From Natrinema mahii (GTDB taxonomy: Archaea > Halobacteriota > Halobacteria > Halobacteriales > Natrialbaceae), in contig JHUT02000004.1 in the NCBI GenBank assembly GCA_000690595.2, positions 1 through 64,000 of the forward strand: a stretch of DNA of 64,000 bases, in the 5' to 3' direction. Of this stretch, positions 40,783 to 49,056 are shown in pieces. The first letter of the stretch is position 1. Every line of letters starts with the position of its first letter. The notes beneath the pieces were generated by a model. The model made no database searches. It had not been told where the DNA came from and saw only the letters and a program-made list of their open reading frames with translations. Both the position numbers and the translations under genes were made by a program.

Positions 40783-41328
40783 ACCCGCGAATATTGCGGG
40801 CTCGTACTTAGTTCGTCGTGACTCGAGGCCACCGTGTCAGACGGTAACTTGAGGCCGCCATGGCAGACGGGACTGCCCGGTAGAGCCCCTGCTTCCATTC
40901 CCGCGGCAACGGGTCCGATTTCGGGGGCGTCAGCCCGTCGCCCGAACCAACACCACGCCGGTCCGATACGACTCGAGTCGGCGCTCGTCTCCGCCGTCGT
41001 CGGCGTCGTTCGTCACGACTCCCCTCTTGTGTAGAAACAGATATGAAAGTTGCGCGGAGACGACACTCGAGTCTCGAACGATTCGTGGGAGCGCGAACTG
41101 CGGGAGTAGGGGATCCGGGAGCGCTACCGAAAGAGAAAGTGATCAGATGGGCCGACTGCAGTGGGCGATGCGGGTGAAAGACCTCCGTTCACACCGCGAG
41201 GGCCGCAGGCCCGAGCGGGCCGACGACCGATGTAGAGGTCCCGAAGGGACCGGAACGGAGGGAGGAGTGCTTTTATACTAAATTTTGCCGAGGGGCGGCT
41301 TCGCCGCCCCGTAGAGCAAAATTTAGGT
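40783..41328. other. Gap between alanine dehydrogenase-like and thermosome genes
   Basis: No credible gene. Two short 3-nt-loop hairpins occur: 41200-41212 (GGGCC, loop GCA) and 41237-41251 (GGTCCC, loop GAA). The segment AGGCCGCCATGGCAGACGG near 40852-40870 nearly repeats the preceding 'GAGGCCACCGTGTCAGACGG' at 40825-40844, a local duplication. Before the thermosome stop lies the nested hairpin listed separately. Confidence 0.5.
41278..41326 (-). terminator. Nested hairpin terminator of the thermosome gene
   Basis: Outer arms CTAAATTTTGC and GCAAAATTTAG (11 bp, perfect) enclose GGGGCGGC-TTC-GCCGCCCC (8-bp stem, 3-nt loop). The structure begins 2 nt after the thermosome stop on the minus strand and is followed by an AT-rich stretch (TATAAAAGC on that strand). 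Position and AT-rich outer arm support a terminator or mRNA 3'-end stabiliser. Confidence 0.7.
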
Positions 41329-43008
41329 TTACATCATGCCGCCCATGCCACCGCCCATACCGCCCATGCCGCCGCCCATGCCACCGGGGCCGCCGGCGGG
41401 CATGTCGTCGTCATCGTCGTCGTGGGAGACCGCGAGGTCGCCCGCGGCGATGACGTCGTCGATGCGCAGCAGCATGACGGCCGCCTCGGTGGCGGACTCG
41501 ATGGCCTGGGTCTTCACGCGCAGCGGCTCGTAGACGCCCTCGGCGTCCATGTCGATGGTGTCGCCGGTGTAGGCGTCGAGGCCGGCACCGGTGTCGCCGC
41601 CGTCGTGGGCGCTGCGGAGTTCGACCAGCGAGTCGATGGGGTCGAGCCCGGCGTTCTCGGCCAGCGTGCGCGGGATGACCTCGAGCGCGTCGGCGAAGGC
41701 CTCGACGGCCAGCTGTTCGCGGCCCCCGACGGAGTCGGCGTAGTCACGCAGCGCGAGCGAGAGTTCGATCTCGGGTGCGCCGCCGCCGGCGAGCACCTTG
41801 CCGTCCTCGATGGTCGTCCGGACCACGCCCAGCGAGTCCTCGATGGCGCGGTCGATCTCGTCGATGACGTGTTCGGTGCCACCGCGGAGGATCAGGGTGA
41901 CGGCCTGGGCGTCGTCGACGTCCTCGACGAAGATGCGCTGGTCGCCGGCGATCTCCTTCTGAGCGACGCTACCTGCGGCACCGAGGTCGTCCTCGGTCAG
42001 GTCGTCGACGCTCGAGACGGGCGTCGCACCGGTCGCGCGGGCCAGCTGAGACTGGTCGCTGGACTTGACGCGGCGGACCGCGATGATGTTCTCCTGAGCG
42101 AGGTAGTGCTGGGCCATGTCGTCGATACCGCCGTCGACGAAGACGACGTCGGCACCGGCGTCGGCGACTCCCTGGGCCATCTCCTTGAGCTGCTGTTCCT
42201 CCTGTTCGAGGAACTGCTCGAGCTGGTCGGGATCGGTGACGTTGACCTCGGCGTCGATCTCGGTCTCTTTGATCTCGAGGTCGCCGTCGATGATCGCCAC
42301 GTTGGCGTCCTCGGCGAAGTACGGCATGTTCTCGGAGACCCGTTCCTTGTCGACGATGACGCCCTCGACGAGTTCGGAGTTCTCGATGGAGCCGCCGACG
42401 ACCTTCTCGACTTTGATGTTGTCCGTGTCGACGCCGTCGTCGCCGGCGACCGCGCGGACGGCCTCGACGACGAGTTCCGAGAGCAGGTCCTTGGCGTTCT
42501 CCGCGCCCTTGCCGGTCATCGCCGTCGCGGCGATCTGCTCGAGGACATCGGTGTCGTCCTCGTCGACGTCGATGGCGATCTCCTCGAGGGCCTCGGTGGC
42601 TTCCTCGGCGGCCTCTCGGTACCCCTGAGCGAGGGTGGTCGCGTGAATGTCCTGATCGAGCAGATCCTCGGCCTGACTGAGGAGCTCCCCGGAGACGACG
42701 ACCGCGCTGGTGGTCCCGTCACCGACTTCCTCTTCCTGCGTCTCGGCGACTTCGACGATCATGTCGGCCGCAGGGTGGTCGATCTCCATCTCCGAGAGCA
42801 GGGTGACACCGTCGTTCGTGACGATGACGTTGCCCGAGGAGTCGACGAGCATCTTGTCCATCCCCTTCGGGCCGAGCGTCGTCCGAACCGACTCGGCGAC
42901 GGCCTTCCCGGCCTGCACGTTCATCGACTGCGCGTCCTCCCCGGAGGTCCGCTGGCTGTCCTCCGAGAGTACGATAAGGGGCTGGTTGCCCATCTGCTGT
43001 TGAGCCAT
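41329..43008 (-). CDS. thsA: Thermosome (group II chaperonin) subunit
   Basis: A 559-residue ATP-driven chaperonin subunit. Group II motifs: '[20 protein letters not shown]', '[20 protein letters not shown]', the ATPase '[16 protein letters not shown]', and '[20 protein letters not shown]'. The Asp-rich stretch '[10 protein letters not shown]' and the C-terminal GGM repeat tail ([18 protein letters not shown]) are typical of haloarchaeal subunits. The promoter is visible: TATATAAG centred about 27 nt before the ATG (43031-43039 on the plus-strand numbering), implying a leaderless message, as for heat-inducible haloarchaeal cct genes. The symbol is a family guess; paralogues exist in such genomes. 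Confidence 0.95.
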   Translation of the reverse strand: MAQQQMGNQPLIVLSEDSQRTSGEDAQSMNVQAGKAVAESVRTTLGPKGMDKMLVDSSGNVIVTNDGVTLLSEMEIDHPAADMIVEVAETQEEEVGDGTTSAVVVSGELLSQAEDLLDQDIHATTLAQGYREAAEEATEALEEIAIDVDEDDTDVLEQIAATAMTGKGAENAKDLLSELVVEAVRAVAGDDGVDTDNIKVEKVVGGSIENSELVEGVIVDKERVSENMPYFAEDANVAIIDGDLEIKETEIDAEVNVTDPDQLEQFLEQEEQQLKEMAQGVADAGADVVFVDGGIDDMAQHYLAQENIIAVRRVKSSDQSQLARATGATPVSSVDDLTEDDLGAAGSVAQKEIAGDQRIFVEDVDDAQAVTLILRGGTEHVIDEIDRAIEDSLGVVRTTIEDGKVLAGGGAPEIELSLALRDYADSVGGREQLAVEAFADALEVIPRTLAENAGLDPIDSLVELRSAHDGGDTGAGLDAYTGDTIDMDAEGVYEPLRVKTQAIESATEAAVMLLRIDDVIAAGDLAVSHDDDDDDMPAGGPGGMGGGMGGMGGGMGGMM

Positions 43009-43174
43009 AGTGGAATGATTGATTGAGATTCTATATAAGTTTTTCCCTATAGGGTAGGCAACGGGGGAGCAGGGGTGGCTTCTATCAGGCGTTTTCGAGC
43101 CGGTCGGCGAAAGCGAACGTCCCCCTCTCCCCCGTATTCAAGCAGACACGTCTCGGAGTGTCTATCTATGTCGG

Positions 43175-43567
43175 TTACTTCCTGTAGTCGGAGTACATTT
43201 CGTCTCCACTGTAGGAGATTCGGTGATTCGTCGGCGAATATCTCCGTCCGAGGGAATCTGCAGGAATGTCGAGTACTCCGTGGTCCGTCTCGTCAACGGT
43301 GTACAGTATCGATCGGACCCCACCCGGAAACTCCGGCGTTCGTTTCCCTTTTCCTGCCTTGATCCGTAGCTGACCTTCATACAGGACATTCTGGTCCGAT
43401 CCCATAGCAGTGAGTGTGACAGTTATAGCGGCCTCCGTGAGGTTGTTGACCGTAATAACCGCCTTCTCTTCGTCCTGATTACCACAGATCTCACCGAGAC
43501 AACCCTGTAATACGACCAAGGTGTTGGCCAATCCAAATTGGAATAATCTTCGCCTTTTAATATTCAT
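43175..43567 (-). CDS. Small Tat-type lipoprotein in an AT-rich island
   Basis: A 130-residue exported protein. 'MNIKRRRLFQFGLANTLVVL' is a Tat-like basic start and hydrophobic stretch, ending at a lipobox-like 'LQGC'. The rest has beta-rich spacing ('KAVITVNNLTEAAITVTLTA', 'NVLYEGQLRIKAGKGKR', 'GVRSILYTVDETDHGVLDIP'). No family recognised. Unlike its neighbours it uses AT-ending codons and less acidic residues, so it is likely to be acquired. It lies 32 nt after the 43600 gene, in the same orientation. Confidence 0.65.
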   Translation of the reverse strand: MNIKRRRLFQFGLANTLVVLQGCLGEICGNQDEEKAVITVNNLTEAAITVTLTAMGSDQNVLYEGQLRIKAGKGKRTPEFPGGVRSILYTVDETDHGVLDIPADSLGRRYSPTNHRISYSGDEMYSDYRK

Positions 43568-43599
43568 ATAATCATATCCTGACAAAAGCGGCGTTCATA

Positions 43600-44499
43600 T
43601 TACATTACTTCCTTTGCCTTGATATGGAACGTATCTCCATTAGGAGTATGCTGGAAAGTTGTTGAATCCTCGTAATTGTTTTGTTCATATGTTATTGCTG
43701 TTGGATACGAGACGCTCACTTTTGGCTTCACACCTTTCCACGCATACTCATATATACCTCTAAGTGATGTCTCAGGTCTGAAGTCAACTCCCTTTTCAAG
43801 AAAGACACCCGTGGTAACTAGCTGACTCCAAGCCGTCTCATCTGGTCCGGTCTTACCGGAATCAATAGCGGCTTGATATCCATCAACGAAAACTCCTAAG
43901 CCTGATCCGTCCCAGCTACCACTGGCAAAGTTAGTATAATCGTCAGTGATTACAGATTCGTGAACTCTTCTGTGGTCCCTCACCTCTAATCGCTTTGCCG
44001 CTGCACTATTTTCCCAAGTGAGACCGAGTGTGTCTACAGGATCTTCTGGACCCGCATAAATGGTTCTCCACAGGTATGACGGATCATCCGAATAGCCATA
44101 TCTGAATCGAATAAAGTAGGAGTAGTGGAACTCCTCACCTCTTGGATTATAACTCAAGGAGAATTGAACATCAATATCGGCATCACACGATAGTGGGTCA
44201 ACACAAATGGGTGCCTCACTTGCCGTTTGAATTCCGGCCTCAGTAGAATCGGTTTGTGGAGTGCTAAACCGGAGGTCCTTTTCAGTGTGATTAATCCCGA
44301 TTGTATCCAGATACTTCTTCCGTTCGTCAAGCCCCTTCTGTTTAGCTATCTTATTTGCCTGAAGCATTTGTCTCGTGAATTCTTCGCTCGGGTCACTTTC
44401 TTCACGAGCGACTACTGCTCCGGTCATTCCGAGACTGGTCGCCATTACGCCAGCAGTTGCCAGTACGTTTCGTCGAGAGGTAAGGTCTCTCTCAACCAT
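43600..44499 (-). CDS. Tat-exported protein of unknown function in an AT-rich island
   Basis: A 299-residue predicted secreted protein. A Tat signal is seen in 'DLTSRRNVLATAGVMATSLG' with cleavage near 'GAVVARE'. The mature part has two close Cys ('APICVDPLSCDADI') and aromatic-rich, beta-like repeats ('QFSLSYNPRGEEFHYSYFIR', 'DDPSYLWRTIYAGPEDPVDT', 'YEYAWKGVKPKVSVSYP'). I do not recognise a family. Codon use is AT-rich. ATG 44499 directly precedes the Tat signal; an earlier ATG at 44541 would add 14 residues. Confidence 0.65.
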   Translation of the reverse strand: MVERDLTSRRNVLATAGVMATSLGMTGAVVAREESDPSEEFTRQMLQANKIAKQKGLDERKKYLDTIGINHTEKDLRFSTPQTDSTEAGIQTASEAPICVDPLSCDADIDVQFSLSYNPRGEEFHYSYFIRFRYGYSDDPSYLWRTIYAGPEDPVDTLGLTWENSAAAKRLEVRDHRRVHESVITDDYTNFASGSWDGSGLGVFVDGYQAAIDSGKTGPDETAWSQLVTTGVFLEKGVDFRPETSLRGIYEYAWKGVKPKVSVSYPTAITYEQNNYEDSTTFQHTPNGDTFHIKAKEVM

Positions 44500-44733
44500 A
44501 TTTTGAGATTCACCCGTAGATGAATGTACCCTCACCACCATATTCTATCCCAGATAATGATGGTAAAATATAAATAAATCGCTGATTTTATTTCTATCTC
44601 CTATATCATTCTAGTGAGTGATGCTATGGCGAGTAGATCTTTCTTCGCAAAAAGGGATTTGCTACCAACAGCAGTCAACGGCAGTGTAATATCTTCTCGC
44701 TAACTGGGAGTATCGGAGATAACGGGGGAACGA

Positions 44734-45291
44734 TCAGGACTGCCCGCCGGGGAACCGGTGGTACTCCATTCCCTTGTGTTTCATCTCGTTGTGCTTCTCC
44801 TCGAGGAACGAGTACACCGCGCCGTGGGGGGCCCCATCGAGGAGCATCTCGGCGGCGGTGCGGACGGCGTCGACCTCCTGTGGCGCGCCGATGACCCCGA
44901 GCGTCGAGCCGTAGATGACGACGTCGGCCCCGGTCAGTTCCTCCATCAGTTCGCGGGTCCGGCCGCCCTCGCCGATGAGCCGGCCCTTCTTGCGTTTCAT
45001 GTCGTTTTTGTTGCGCGACGCGGCGTCGATATCGACGACGTCGAACAACATCATGTCGTCCTCGAGCAGTCGCAGGGCATCCTCGGGCGCGAACCCGCGG
45101 CCGATCGCGCGAACGATCTCGGGACCTTTGAGGCCGAGTACGGGGTCGCCGACGGTTTCGACGGCGACGGAGCCGTTCTCCGAGTCGATGTCGAGTCGCA
45201 CTTCGGCTGCCGCCTCGATCTCGCGCATCGTCTCGCCACCTTCACCGATGAGAACGCCGATGCGGTCCTGCGGAATCTTCACGTGCTGCAT
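44734..45291 (-). CDS. KH-domain RNA-processing protein (Dim2/Pno1-like)
   Basis: A 185-residue RNA-binding protein with two KH domains: KH1 'VKIPQDRIGVLIGEGGETMR' (GEGG loop) and KH2 'KGRLIGEGGRTRELMEELTG' followed by 'ADVVIYGSTLGVIG'. The family includes archaeal Dim2 and eukaryotic Pno1, which act in maturation of the small ribosomal subunit. Archaeal dim2 genes usually sit in a cluster with rio1 and eIF1A; here rio1 is two genes upstream, with a phosphoesterase between, which supports the assignment. Confidence 0.9.
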   Translation of the reverse strand: MQHVKIPQDRIGVLIGEGGETMREIEAAAEVRLDIDSENGSVAVETVGDPVLGLKGPEIVRAIGRGFAPEDALRLLEDDMMLFDVVDIDAASRNKNDMKRKKGRLIGEGGRTRELMEELTGADVVIYGSTLGVIGAPQEVDAVRTAAEMLLDGAPHGAVYSFLEEKHNEMKHKGMEYHRFPGGQS

Positions 45292-45398
45292 ACTGTTCGA
45301 TACTCACTGGGCGAGGTTAAGCGCTTGGTCCGCGAGTACCGGGTGTTCCGTGCCACCGTCACGCGCGCCGTCTCGAGTCGTCGCGCGGCCGAACGGTC

Positions 45399-45899
45399 CT
45401 ACTCGAGCACCGAGCGGAACCGCACCGCTTCCGAGCGGGTGTCGAGGATGGCGACCGTCCGATCCGCCTCGGACGCCAGCACGTGCGCGCCGGGGTTGAG
45501 GACCGTCGTCCGGCCGTCTTCCGACAGTTCGCGCTCGTGATGGTGGCCGTAACAGACGAAATCGTAGCCGTCACCGGCCGCGATGGCGTCGACCTCCGCC
45601 TCGCTCTCGCCGTGGAGAACGGCAAAGGAGAGTCCGTCGAACTCGAGGTCGGCGAAGCGGCCGTGGAGTTGGCTCTCGCCGCCCAGCGAGTCGAACGCGC
45701 GCTGGAGGTTCCGGACGTCGCCGTCGTTGTTCCCGAGGACGCCGTGGAGTTCGAACTCCTCGAAGTAGTCGACCATCAGGGGTGCGACGAAATCGCCGCA
45801 GTGAACGACGATTTCGACGCCTTCCTCGGCGAAGATCTCGGTGGCGCGTTCGATGGCCGCGACGTTGTCGTGGGTGTCGGAGACGATACCGATGTGCAT
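45399..45899 (-). CDS. Metallophosphoesterase (YfcE/MJ0936-like)
   Basis: A 166-residue calcineurin-like phosphoesterase. Metal ligands are in order: 'GIVSDTHDN' (D, H), 'VVHCGDFVAPL' (D), 'GVLGNNDGDVRN' (N), 'FAVLHGESEAE' (H) and 'FVCYGHHHERE' (GHxH). Small single-domain enzymes of this kind hydrolyse phosphodiesters in vitro; the physiological substrate is unknown. It is placed between the rio1 and KH genes on the same strand, so it may be read with them. Confidence 0.9.
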   Translation of the reverse strand: MHIGIVSDTHDNVAAIERATEIFAEEGVEIVVHCGDFVAPLMVDYFEEFELHGVLGNNDGDVRNLQRAFDSLGGESQLHGRFADLEFDGLSFAVLHGESEAEVDAIAAGDGYDFVCYGHHHERELSEDGRTTVLNPGAHVLASEADRTVAILDTRSEAVRFRSVLE

Positions 45900-45954
45900 A
45901 CGCGTTTCCGCGATAGCGAGCCACTAAGGCGTTTGGCCCCTCTCCGTTCGCGGC

Positions 45955-46842
45955 TCAGCCCCGTGAGGGATCCGGCTCCGGACTCGTGACGAACTCGAGC
46001 AGGTCGTCTTCGGTCACCTCGAGTCCTTGTCGGGAGAAATAGCCCGCGACGTTCCGGCAATCGCGCTCTAAGAACTCGCGGCTGTTGGGGTGGTGGACGG
46101 TGACGGCCTGTCCGAGGTCGATGAAGACGAGTTGGCCCTCGTCCTCGTCGAAGACGACGTTGTACTCGCTCAGGTCGCCGTGGATCAGGCCGGCCGAGTA
46201 GAGCCGACGCATGTACTCGCGCATGACCTCGTAGGCCGTCTGCGGGTTCTCGATGTGGACCTCGCCGAGCCGTTTCGCGCGGCCGTCGTCGGTGCCGATG
46301 TACTCCATGACCAACACGTTGCGTTCGGTCGCGATCGGTTCCGGAACCCGAACCCCGGCCGCCTTCGCCCGGCGGAGGTTCGCCAGTTCCTTTTTCGTCC
46401 ACGCGAGGACGACGTCTTTCTTCTGGCCGCCCAGCCCCTCGAACCGGGGGTCGCCCTCGAGGTAGTCACGCATTTGCCGGAAGTTCGAGGCGTTGATCCG
46501 GTAGATTTTGACCGCGACCTCGCGGTCGTCGCCCAGGGCGTGGTAGACGTTTGCCTCCTTGCCCGTCGAGAGCGGCCCGCCGAAGGCTTCGACGTAGCCG
46601 TCCTGGACCAGTTTGTACAGCGCCGCGAAGGTCGCGTCGTCGAAGACCGACTGCTCGACCTTGAACTGTTCGGCGTCCTTGATCCGCTCCTCGAACTGTT
46701 CGAACTCGCGGTCGCGCTTGCGGGCGATCCGATCGGCTTCGGTATCCGAGACGTCGATCTCCTCCCACTCGTCGCCGGGGGACTCGACGTCCTCGAGGTC
46801 GACCAGTCCGAACTCCGTTCCCTGTCCCATCTGCTCGATCAT
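45955..46842 (-). CDS. rio1: RIO1-type serine protein kinase
   Basis: A 295-residue atypical kinase/ATPase acting in late small-subunit ribosome maturation. The RIO1 signature STGKEANVYHA is complete, the ATP-binding Lys is in 'EVAVKIYRINASNF', the flexible loop follows, the hinge is 'VLVMEYIGTDDGRA', the catalytic loop is 'LIHGDLSEYNVVF' and the metal-binding loop is 'VFIDLGQAVTVHHP'. An N-terminal acidic 60-residue extension is typical for haloarchaea. ATG 46830 (MGQGTEF) is an alternative start. It diverges from nhaC. Confidence 0.94.
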   Translation of the reverse strand: MIEQMGQGTEFGLVDLEDVESPGDEWEEIDVSDTEADRIARKRDREFEQFEERIKDAEQFKVEQSVFDDATFAALYKLVQDGYVEAFGGPLSTGKEANVYHALGDDREVAVKIYRINASNFRQMRDYLEGDPRFEGLGGQKKDVVLAWTKKELANLRRAKAAGVRVPEPIATERNVLVMEYIGTDDGRAKRLGEVHIENPQTAYEVMREYMRRLYSAGLIHGDLSEYNVVFDEDEGQLVFIDLGQAVTVHHPNSREFLERDCRNVAGYFSRQGLEVTEDDLLEFVTSPEPDPSRG

Positions 46843-46961
46843 AGGGTCCCCAACGGGTAAAGTACCGGGTCCGGTCGGCGGTTCGTCCCGGTTCCCGGGC
46901 CCCGGCGTTCGAAGGAAGATATATTTATACCCGGTATCGCAAACACGGACGAGACCCGCAC

Positions 46962-48422
46962 ATGGGAGTTGACTTCACACCGAAATCCTACGACGAGATC
47001 CCCGAGGAGGACCGCCCGAGCCTGGGGGAAGCGCTCGTCCCGATCGCCGGCATGATCCTGTTCCTCTCGGTCGGGATGATCTGGCTCGAGATGGACCCGC
47101 AGATGCCGCTGTTGTGGGGGATCGCCTTCGCAGGGCTGCTCGGGCGGTACTACTTCGGCTACTCCTGGGAGCGCCTCTACGACGGTATCGGTCGCAGTAT
47201 CCTGACCGGACTGCAGGCCATCCTCATCCTGTTCGTCATCTACATGCTCATCTCGTCGTGGATCGACGCCGGAACGATCCCCACGCTCATGTACTACGGG
47301 CTGGAGTTTCTGTCGCCGCGGATATTCCTCCCCTTTACCGTCGTCCTCTCGGCGGTCGTCGCCTTCGCGATCGGCTCGTCTTGGACGACCGCCGGGACCC
47401 TCGGCGTCGCGATGATCGGGATCGGCTCCGGACTCGGGATCCCGGAGGCGATGACGGCCGGTGCCGTCCTCTCCGGTGCCTACACCGGCGACAAGAACTC
47501 GCCGCTCTCCGATACCACGAACCTCGCCGCCGCGGTCACGAACACGGATCTGATGGACCACATTCGGGCGATGCGCCCCGGAACGCTGATCGCGTTTACC
47601 GTCTCGCTGGCCCTGTTCGTCGTGCTGGGGGTGAACGCGAGCGGAACGATCCCCGTCGACCGCGTCGCCGAGATGCAAGCCGGCCTCGCGACCAGCTACG
47701 CCATCTCGCCGATCACGCTCGTCCCGCTGGTCATCACGTTCGCGCTCGCGTTCTACGGGTTTCCGGCGCTACCGTCGCTCGGTGCCGGCATCTTCGCCGG
47801 CGTCGGGATCACCACCGCAGTCCAGGGCGCGAGTTTCGCCGCCGCCTGGAAAACCGTTCACAACGGAACGAGCCCCGAGACCGGCCTCGAACTCACGAAC
47901 GAACTGCTCGCGAGCGGCGGGCTCTCGGGCTCCGTGTGGGTCATTACGATCATCGTCGCCGCGCTGGCACTTGGCGGGATCCTGCAGGAGACCGGTGTCT
48001 TGGCATCGCTTGCGTACCACATCGGTCGAGCCGTCAGTAGCGTCGCCGGACTGACCGCCGGGACGGCCGTGGGGACGATCGCGATGAACTTCCTCGCCGC
48101 GGAACAGTTCATGGCGATCGTCGTGCCCGGGATGACCTTACAGAACCTCTACGACGAGTACGACCTCGAGAGCCGGAACCTCTCGCGGGCGGTCGAGGCC
48201 GCCGGGACGACGACGTCGGCGTTCGTCCCTTGGGGGTCGGGCGGCGTCTTCATGGCGTCGACGCTCGGCGTGCCGGTTATCGAGTACGCGCCGTACTACT
48301 TCTTCGGCATCCTCTCGCCGCTGATCCTGATCGCGATGGGCGTGACCGGCTGGGGGATCGTCTACAAGGAGTCCGCCGAGGCGGAGCCGACGGCGGAGAC
48401 GGCGACGCCGTCCATCGACTGA
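46962..48422 (+). CDS. nhaC: Na+/H+ antiporter, NhaC family
   Basis: A 486-residue inner-membrane antiporter with about 12 predicted helices, used for Na+ extrusion and pH homeostasis. NhaC-type segments include 'FAIGSSWTTAGTLGVAMIGI', 'GAVLSGAYTGDKNSPLSDTT' (conserved Asp/Lys pair), 'MNFLAAEQFMAIVVPGMTLQ' and 'FVPWGSGGVFMASTLGVP'. The soluble C-terminus is short and acidic. ATATATTTATAC at 46919-46930 is a good promoter about 35-40 nt upstream. It is divergent from rio1. Confidence 0.93.
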   Translation: MGVDFTPKSYDEIPEEDRPSLGEALVPIAGMILFLSVGMIWLEMDPQMPLLWGIAFAGLLGRYYFGYSWERLYDGIGRSILTGLQAILILFVIYMLISSWIDAGTIPTLMYYGLEFLSPRIFLPFTVVLSAVVAFAIGSSWTTAGTLGVAMIGIGSGLGIPEAMTAGAVLSGAYTGDKNSPLSDTTNLAAAVTNTDLMDHIRAMRPGTLIAFTVSLALFVVLGVNASGTIPVDRVAEMQAGLATSYAISPITLVPLVITFALAFYGFPALPSLGAGIFAGVGITTAVQGASFAAAWKTVHNGTSPETGLELTNELLASGGLSGSVWVITIIVAALALGGILQETGVLASLAYHIGRAVSSVAGLTAGTAVGTIAMNFLAAEQFMAIVVPGMTLQNLYDEYDLESRNLSRAVEAAGTTTSAFVPWGSGGVFMASTLGVPVIEYAPYYFFGILSPLILIAMGVTGWGIVYKESAEAEPTAETATPSID

Positions 48423-48624
48423 GACGGCCGGTCGCGACCGCGAGCGGTCCGGAATCGTGCCAGAGCCGATCGACGGCGGCCGGTTCGACATCGCCGGCCG
48501 AACCGAGCCGTCGTCTCGAAGCCTGTCATCGAACCGGAACCGACTTTTTCTCGTCGCCCCTCGTAACGTCACATAGTGACATGGACGAACTGCACGCACG
48601 ACTGACGATAGCGGGGCCGAACCG

Positions 48625-48996
48625 ATGACGAGCTACGAGGTGACCCTCGAGTGGACCGACGGCCGGACGCGGACGCTCGACGTGGCCGAAAGCCAGACGG
48701 TCCTCGAGGCGGCCCAGCGGGTCGGCGCGCGCCTGCCCTACGACTGCCGGAGCGGGACCTGTATCACCTGCGTCGGCCGACTGCTCGGGCTCGGGGACGA
48801 CGGGACCGACGACGAGGACGCGTCGCGGCCGGACGTGAGAGACGCCTTCGCATATCGCCGACAGCCGCGGGCGCTGACCGACGACGAGCAAGACGAGGGC
48901 TACGTCCTGTTGTGTATCGCCTCGCCGCAGGCCGACTGCCGCATCGAGGTCGGGCCGCGAGTGCGCGCCGAGGTCGGCGACAGCCCCTGGGCGTAG
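48625..48996 (+). CDS. 2Fe-2S ferredoxin, first of a pair
   Basis: A 123-residue plant-type [2Fe-2S] ferredoxin. Ligands Cys41, Cys46 and Cys49 are in 'YDCRSGTCITCVGRL', the fourth Cys is in 'GYVLLCIASPQADC'. An acidic insert 'GLGDDGTDDEDASRPDVRD' lies between them. It is paralogous to the ferredoxin at 50483 (identical plan, 'VTLEWxDGRxRT' start and 'RRQPRxL' region). Unlike the long haloarchaeal Fdx it lacks the N-terminal acidic extension. It precedes the SELENBP-like gene by 60 nt and may carry electrons to or from it. Confidence 0.9.
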   Translation: MTSYEVTLEWTDGRTRTLDVAESQTVLEAAQRVGARLPYDCRSGTCITCVGRLLGLGDDGTDDEDASRPDVRDAFAYRRQPRALTDDEQDEGYVLLCIASPQADCRIEVGPRVRAEVGDSPWA

Positions 48997-49056
48997 GGCC
49001 GTCCGCTCGCGTCACCCCCGACCAGATTTATCTACTCTCTCGTGGTCGGGAGAGCC

